Source: Pseudomonadota bacterium
GTDB taxonomy: Bacteria; Pseudomonadota; Alphaproteobacteria; Sphingomonadales; Sphingomonadaceae
Reading direction: 5' to 3'
Length of the DNA stretch: 64,000 bases
NCBI GenBank assembly: GCA_039818985.1
Contig: JBCBSU010000001.1
Span: forward strand, 1,390,367 to 1,454,366
Made by a program: the position numbers and the translations under genes. The notes beneath the pieces are model-generated. The model was not told the origin of the DNA and did no database searches. It saw only the letters and a program-made list of their open reading frames with translations. This document shows positions 59,655 through 64,000 of the stretch, piece by piece. Position 1 is the stretch's first letter. Each line of letters begins with the position of its first letter.

Positions 59655-59945
59655 TCAGTCAGGTCGACGGGCCGGATAACCGCGTTGGCCATAGCAGTCA
59701 TCATCGAGACGGCCATCGTCATCATAACCATCGCAGCGGTCATCCTTGTCGACAAAATAGCCGACTGCGGCACCGGCAGCCGCGCCAATAGCGGCGCCTT
59801 CGATAACATCACCGCCGGTGACGCCGCTGATGATCGCGCCGCCAATCGCGCCAACACCTGCGCCTTCACCGGCATAGTTTCCGGCACAGGCCGATACGGT
59901 CAGCGCTATCGCTACGGGGGCAACCAACATTGTCTTACGCATCAT
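59655..59945 (-). CDS. Glycine-zipper outer-membrane lipoprotein
   Basis: A 96-residue lipoprotein (lipobox ALTVSAC) of the glycine-zipper type. The mature part is a run of small residues (GEGAGVGAIGGAIISGV and IEGAAIGAAAGAAVGYF) that form glycine-zipper helices, followed by an Asp-rich tail (VDKDDRCDGYDDDGR). ATG 59945 and 59942 are adjacent; GGGAGAAG lies upstream. Such proteins are small envelope components of poorly known function. Confidence 0.82.
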   Translation of the reverse strand: MMRKTMLVAPVAIALTVSACAGNYAGEGAGVGAIGGAIISGVTGGDVIEGAAIGAAAGAAVGYFVDKDDRCDGYDDDGRLDDDCYGQRGYPARRPD

Positions 59946-60136
59946 GCTTCTCCCTTTGTTTCGGGATGTAAAATAACGCAGTTTCCTAGATGCTGGCTGA
60001 ACGAAATCAGCCTCTGCGATATATTGCGACGAGCAGTGCAATAGACGAAATCTATAGCTAGCTGGCGGGCAGAAATCCGCTCTTGGCCTGTGCACAAACT
60101 ATGGCGTTTTGACAGTCGCGGGACTAAAGGCCGGGC

Positions 60137-61543
60137 ATGCCGATCACCGCGCCCTCTCCTGTCATTTCGCTGTCATCGCCCTGGCGGGTGGAGCTGCGCG
60201 CCATGGTCAACCTGTCATGGCCATTGATCCTGACCAATCTTACCATGTCGCTGATCGGTGCCACAGATGTGCTGATGATCGGCTGGCTCGGGGCGAATGA
60301 TCTGGCTGCAGCCACGCTCGGCTTCAACCTGTGCATGCTGGCAGCGATTTTCTGCATGGGGCTGATGACCGCGAGCGCGCCGATGATCGCCAGCGAACTG
60401 GGCCGGATGCATAATAGCGTGCGCGATGTCCGCCGCACCTTCCGCCAGAGCTTTTGGGTGGCCTTCACCGTCATCCTGCCGATCTGGCTGGTGTTGTGGA
60501 ATGCCGAAGCGCTGTTGCTGGCCATGGGGCAGTTGCCTGACCTTGCAGCCAAGGCGCAAATCTATGTCCGCGCCTATATGTTCTCAATCCTGCCATTCAT
60601 GATGCTGATGGTGATGCGCAACTTTATCTCGGCGCTCGAGCGGCCACTATGGTCGCTGATCATCGGTATTATCGGTGTGCTCGGCAATATTCTGGTCAAC
60701 TATGCGCTGATCTTCGGCAATTTCGGCTTCCCTGCCCTTGGCGTATTGGGCGCAGGTATCGCCAGCGTGCTTACCAATGCACTGATGGTCGCGGGCATGG
60801 CGCTGGTGCTCACCGGTGACCGGCAGTTTCGCCGCTACCGGCTGTTCGGCAATTTCTGGCGTACCGACTGGACGCGCTATCGTGGTATCTGGAATCTCGG
60901 ACTGCCGATTGCGATTTCCTTCGGGCTGGAGGGCGGCGTATTCAGCATTGCGGTGATCCTGATGGGGTGGATCGATACACTCTCGGTTGCAGCGCATGCC
61001 ATTGCGCTGCAGATCGCCTCGATCAGCTTCATGGTGCCGATGGGCCTGGCCCAGGCGGCGACAGTGCGTGTCGGTCTGGGTCATGGCCGGGGCGATGCGG
61101 CGATGATTCACCGTGCCGGCTGGACTGCCTTTGTATTGGGTACCGGCTTCATGACACTGATGGCGCTCAGTCTGTGGATATTCCCGGAACAGCTGGCCAG
61201 CCTGTTTATTGATTACAGCAACCCCGATGCCGAAGCGGTGATGGCACTGGCGGTCGAGTTCCTGATGCTGGCGGCGATCTTCCAGATCGCCGATGGCGCG
61301 CAGGTAGTCGGCGCCGGCATGCTGCGCGGATTGCAGGATACCCGGATACCGATGCTGTTTGCGGCCTTGGGTTATTGGGTTGTCGGCATCGGTGTCGGCG
61401 CCGGATTGGCCTTCTGGGCCGGCTGGGATGGCGTCGGCATCTGGACCGGGCTTGCGTCAGGGCTGGCGGTGGTAGCGGTACTTATGCTGATCCGCTGGAT
61501 GATGCGCGACCGGCTGGGGTTGGTGCCCAAACCCAACCAGTAA
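60137..61543 (+). CDS. MATE family efflux transporter
   Basis: A 468-residue inner-membrane multidrug/toxin exporter driven by sodium or protons, with about 12 spans in two pseudo-symmetric halves. The N-terminal WPLILTNLTMSLIGATDVLMIGWLG and the SFMVPMGLAQAATVRVG segment in the second half are typical. The substrate range cannot be read from the sequence. It is divergent from the glycine-zipper gene with about 190 bases between starts. Confidence 0.93.
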   Translation: MPITAPSPVISLSSPWRVELRAMVNLSWPLILTNLTMSLIGATDVLMIGWLGANDLAAATLGFNLCMLAAIFCMGLMTASAPMIASELGRMHNSVRDVRRTFRQSFWVAFTVILPIWLVLWNAEALLLAMGQLPDLAAKAQIYVRAYMFSILPFMMLMVMRNFISALERPLWSLIIGIIGVLGNILVNYALIFGNFGFPALGVLGAGIASVLTNALMVAGMALVLTGDRQFRRYRLFGNFWRTDWTRYRGIWNLGLPIAISFGLEGGVFSIAVILMGWIDTLSVAAHAIALQIASISFMVPMGLAQAATVRVGLGHGRGDAAMIHRAGWTAFVLGTGFMTLMALSLWIFPEQLASLFIDYSNPDAEAVMALAVEFLMLAAIFQIADGAQVVGAGMLRGLQDTRIPMLFAALGYWVVGIGVGAGLAFWAGWDGVGIWTGLASGLAVVAVLMLIRWMMRDRLGLVPKPNQ

Positions 61544-61623
61544 CCCCTCACCGGGAGCCGGTCGGAATCCTAGACGGTGCGCAGAACCAACGGCCACACT
61601 TTACTTGCAAAACAAGAACAGGG

Positions 61624-61647
61624 CTTCGACAAGCTCAGTCCGAACGG
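61624..61647. repeat. REP-like intergenic palindromic element
   Basis: CTTCGACAAGCTCAG followed by TCCGAACGG, an imperfect hairpin (TTCGAC pairing with GTCCGAA, one bulge) that resembles a repetitive extragenic element frequent in Sphingomonadales and other proteobacteria. One copy is seen, between the MATE and grpE genes. Confidence 0.5.
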
Positions 61648-61655
61648 TTATTTTG

Positions 61656-62249
61656 CTAATCCGGTTTCTTCGCCACACCGACATAGGCCGCCCGGAGCAA
61701 GCGGTCCTTGATCATATATCCAGTCTGCATTTCCTGCACGATTATGCCAGGTTCATGCTCGTCAGTGGGTATCTCGACCATCGCCTGGTGCTGGTTGGGG
61801 TCGAGCAGCAGACCCATCGCAGGGATGCGGTTGATGCCATGCTGGCCGAATACCTTTTCAAGTTCCCGCCCGGTTGCCTCGATACCTGCAATCAGACCTT
61901 TCCATTTCTCATCGTCGCGCAAGTCATCGGGAATTGCTTCCAGTGCACGGGCCAGATTGTCCGAGACCGAGAGGATATCGCGGGCAAAACCGGTTGCCGC
62001 ATAAGCACGCGCATCCTGCACTTCCTTTTCCATCCGGCGGCGGACATTCTGTGTCTCAGCCTGGGCGTAGAGCAGCTGCTGTTTCGCTTCATTCATTGCG
62101 GCTTCGAGCTCGGCAATATTCGCGGTGTTAGCATCATCGCCCTGTTCGCCTGCATTATCGCCGCCTTCGCGCAGATCTTCAGGAACACCTTTCAATTCGG
62201 CTTCTGTAGCTGTATCATCGATTTTGTTGTCGTTGTTCATGTCACTCAT
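61656..62249 (-). CDS. grpE: Nucleotide exchange factor GrpE
   Basis: Releases ADP from DnaK. The 197-residue protein has an acidic, disordered N-terminus (~1-45), a long coiled-coil helix (QQLLYAQAETQNVRRRMEKE) and the beta-wing domain with PAMGLLLDPNQHQAMVE and YMIKDRLLRAAYVGVAK. It follows hrcA by 35 bases. Confidence 0.97.
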   Translation of the reverse strand: MSDMNNDNKIDDTATEAELKGVPEDLREGGDNAGEQGDDANTANIAELEAAMNEAKQQLLYAQAETQNVRRRMEKEVQDARAYAATGFARDILSVSDNLARALEAIPDDLRDDEKWKGLIAGIEATGRELEKVFGQHGINRIPAMGLLLDPNQHQAMVEIPTDEHEPGIIVQEMQTGYMIKDRLLRAAYVGVAKKPD

Positions 62250-62284
62250 AACAGTCTAGCAATTCTCAATTTGTCCCGGCAGCC

Positions 62285-63328
62285 TCAGCCCAATAGCCGG
62301 GTCAGGCTGCGCGCCGTAAAGTCCACCATGGGAACCACACGGCCATAGTTCAAGCGGGTGGGTCCGATCACGCCGATGACGCCGACGACCCGGCCCTGCC
62401 CGTCACGATAGGGGGCCGCTATCACAGATGAGCCGGAAAGCGAGAATAAATTATTCTCCGCGCCGATAAAAATCCGTGTCGATCGGGCTTCGCGCGCGCT
62501 GTCGAGCAGTGAGGCAATCTCCTGCATCTCCTCCAATTCGCCCAGCAATTGCCGCACCCGCTCCAGATCCGCCACCGCCTCATTGTCGAGCAGATTGGCC
62601 TGACCGCGTACGATCAGCACCGGACGCGCAGCGCTATCCTTCGACCAGGTTGCAATGCCGCGCGCCACCAGATCAGCGCTGGCCTTGTCGATGGCGGCAC
62701 GTTCTCTGGCAATTTCTTCACCCATTGCTGCAAAGGCTTCACTGAGATTGCGCCCGGAAAAGCGGCTGGTGATGAAATTGGCCGCCTCTTCCAGAGCCGA
62801 TGTCGGCAGCGGTGAATCGGTTTCGATCAGCCGGTTCTCGACGCTCCCATCCTCGCCGACCAGGACCGCCAATATCTGCTGCTCCGACAGACGGACGAAG
62901 TTACATTGTTTCAGCTTGGGCTCGCGATTGGGCACCATCACCACCCCGGCACATGCGGAAAGACCCGAAAGCGCAGTGGTCGCCGCCGCCAGCGCATCCT
63001 CGATCGGGCCATTGCCGTTGAGCTGGGTCTCGATCGCAGCGCGCTCCTCGGGCGTCGGTTCAGCCACCTGCATCATGCCATCGACAAACAGCCGCAACCC
63101 CTGCTCTGTCGGCATCCGGCCGGCGCTGGTATGCGGCGCAGCGAGCAGACCTATCTCCTCCAGATCCTGCATCACATTGCGGATAGAGGCGGGCGAAAGG
63201 TTGAGATCGGAAGTCTTTGAGATGGTCCGCGAACCCACCGGCACGCCGCTATCGAGATAGCTCTCGACAACGATGCGAAACACATCGCGGGTGCGGTCGT
63301 CCATATCGGAGATGGGTGTGGTGACCAT
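62285..63328 (-). CDS. hrcA: Heat-inducible transcription repressor HrcA
   Basis: A 347-residue repressor that binds CIRCE elements before chaperone genes. The N-terminal winged-helix (RTISKTSDLNLSPASIRNVMQDLEEIG, split by turns) is followed by a GAF-like middle domain and C-terminal VIGPTRLNYGRVVPMVDFTA. No CIRCE sequence is visible in this window, so its operators (groESL in relatives) lie elsewhere. A sigma-32-like promoter sits directly upstream at 63336-63364. A second in-frame ATG at 63304 is possible. Confidence 0.96.
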   Translation of the reverse strand: MVTTPISDMDDRTRDVFRIVVESYLDSGVPVGSRTISKTSDLNLSPASIRNVMQDLEEIGLLAAPHTSAGRMPTEQGLRLFVDGMMQVAEPTPEERAAIETQLNGNGPIEDALAAATTALSGLSACAGVVMVPNREPKLKQCNFVRLSEQQILAVLVGEDGSVENRLIETDSPLPTSALEEAANFITSRFSGRNLSEAFAAMGEEIARERAAIDKASADLVARGIATWSKDSAARPVLIVRGQANLLDNEAVADLERVRQLLGELEEMQEIASLLDSAREARSTRIFIGAENNLFSLSGSSVIAAPYRDGQGRVVGVIGVIGPTRLNYGRVVPMVDFTARSLTRLLG

Positions 63329-63335
63329 AATCAGT

Positions 63336-63364
63336 ATCTAGGGTTTTGTGGAAGATCGCTCAAG
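63336..63364 (-). promoter_or_regulatory. Sigma-32-like promoter of hrcA-grpE
   Basis: CTTG at 63361-63364 and CCTAGAT at 63336-63342 (minus strand) are 18 bases apart; one mismatch from CTTG-N17/18-CYTATNT. It overlaps the stop region of the upstream hydrolase gene. Transcription would start very close to the hrcA ATG, leaving little or no leader. Confidence 0.45.
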
Positions 63365-64000
63365 ATCAACACTTGCCTTTGCGCCAGTAAGGATTTGCGG
63401 AAGCGCAGTTTGTAACGTGGAATAATGCGACAGACCCGCGAAAGTTTCCAATTCCGCATATGCACCCAAATAGCTCTGCATGTCATGCGCCATTGCCAAA
63501 GGCGTCCAGTTGTCCGCTTCTCCGTGCCACAGTTTCACAGGTATTGAGCGCACGACATCGGCAAGCTGCCAGTCGCGAACATAGCGCATTATCTCAGCCA
63601 TATACGCAGAACGATTTTGATTGAGGCTTTGGCTAATCATATCGGCAATAACGGCGCGAAAATCCTCTGTCTGCGCAAGATCAGCATCTTTACCGGTTGC
63701 GCTGTTGAATATTTGTGCAAACATCCAGTCTGGCATTAGCCGCGAGAAAAGCCCTTGAACCGCTACCATGGTGCGAAAACCCATGGCGCTTTTTTGTGCT
63801 GTGGAGAACACCGCTTTGCCAGCCATTGCGTCAAGATATGCGCCCCAATGCAGCGGAGCGGCAATGGCGATCAGGTCAATCCGGTCAATGTGTCTTTCAA
63901 TATGCGGCACGGTTTGCAATGCGGCAAAGGTTCCAAGAGAGAAGCCGATAATTTCGATTTTACCTGCCGGAAAGTGCTTGTCGACCTGCCTCGCCAAGGA
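63338..64000 (-). CDS. Alpha/beta hydrolase, N-terminus cut by window edge
   Basis: A 220-codon fragment whose reading frame is open through the window end, so the start lies outside. The nucleophile elbow IIGFSLGTFAAL, the acid in WHGEADNWTP and the His in GLSHYSTL give a complete Ser-Asp-His triad. Its substrate is unknown. Its stop lies within the candidate hrcA promoter. Confidence 0.85.
   Translation of the reverse strand, partial: SLARQVDKHFPAGKIEIIGFSLGTFAALQTVPHIERHIDRIDLIAIAAPLHWGAYLDAMAGKAVFSTAQKSAMGFRTMVAVQGLFSRLMPDWMFAQIFNSATGKDADLAQTEDFRAVIADMISQSLNQNRSAYMAEIMRYVRDWQLADVVRSIPVKLWHGEADNWTPLAMAHDMQSYLGAYAELETFAGLSHYSTLQTALPQILTGAKASVDLERSSTKP

Noticed and set aside
61544-64000. 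CIRCE element near hrcA
   Set aside because: No TTAGCACTC-N9-GAGTGCTAA or close variant was seen upstream of hrcA, grpE, dnaK or dnaJ.

Overview
The window is a gene-dense, GC-rich bacterial chromosome segment that reads as an alphaproteobacterium, most probably order Sphingomonadales. The pointers are a DivL-type pseudokinase with tyrosine in the H-box next to tsaE, AddAB recombination helicases instead of RecBCD, the AmgK/MurU muramic acid salvage pair, the recG-sdhE-mfd block, a DOMON protein beside a DUF1343 protein, small Flp pilins and a CTTG-N17-CCTATAT heat-shock promoter before dnaK. Lineage is inferred from gene content and motifs, not from an rRNA gene. I see no insertion sequence, prophage, CRISPR array or rRNA operon, and no gene-free stretch longer than about 230 bases. 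Both ends of the window cut a gene.

Layout. 1-9 kb: a cut chemotaxis receptor, a CoxE-type VWA protein, a Tat-exported M24 peptidase, a DUF1343 (NamZ-like) protein, a DOMON protein, tyrS, a PilZ protein and recG. 9-16.7 kb: sdhE, mfd, an EAL-domain protein, NAD kinase, tRNA-Asn and a lipoprotein amidohydrolase. 16.8-22.4 kb: secA preceded by a small exported ORF, argJ, an inositol-monophosphatase family gene and trxA. 22.5-33.5 kb: one long minus-strand run divL-tsaE-amgK-murU-addB-addA with ATGA-type overlaps. 33.7-36.5 kb: ahcY and a peroxiredoxin divergent around a 20-bp palindrome, then folE. 36.7-41.2 kb: a hydrolase-OsmC fusion, a DAACS symporter, a baeRF/host-attachment protein, tRNA-Arg, mutT and two Flp pilins. 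41.3-47.3 kb: an unknown envelope pair, xerD and accA on the minus strand, with aroK-aroB-DUF2256 opposite. 47.3-51.5 kb: radA-cvpA-nifU-like-CPA2 antiporter. 51.6-64 kb: a patatin protein, dnaK-dnaJ, a PCu(A)C chaperone with an HExxH protein and a GntP permease, a glycine-zipper lipoprotein, a MATE exporter, hrcA-grpE and a cut hydrolase.

Functional threads. Cell-wall recycling appears twice: the NamZ-like protein could release MurNAc and AmgK/MurU could return it to UDP-MurNAc. DNA repair is dense (recG, mfd, addAB, radA, mutT, xerD). The protein-folding set (dnaK, dnaJ, grpE, hrcA) lies on one strand in two blocks, each with a sigma-32-like promoter. The most unusual candidate is the 96-residue ORF directly upstream of secA on the same strand: it has a signal peptide and a Val-Ala-Gly-Pro near its C-terminus, so it could be a SecM-like secretion monitor. 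This is a hypothesis from position and sequence features only.
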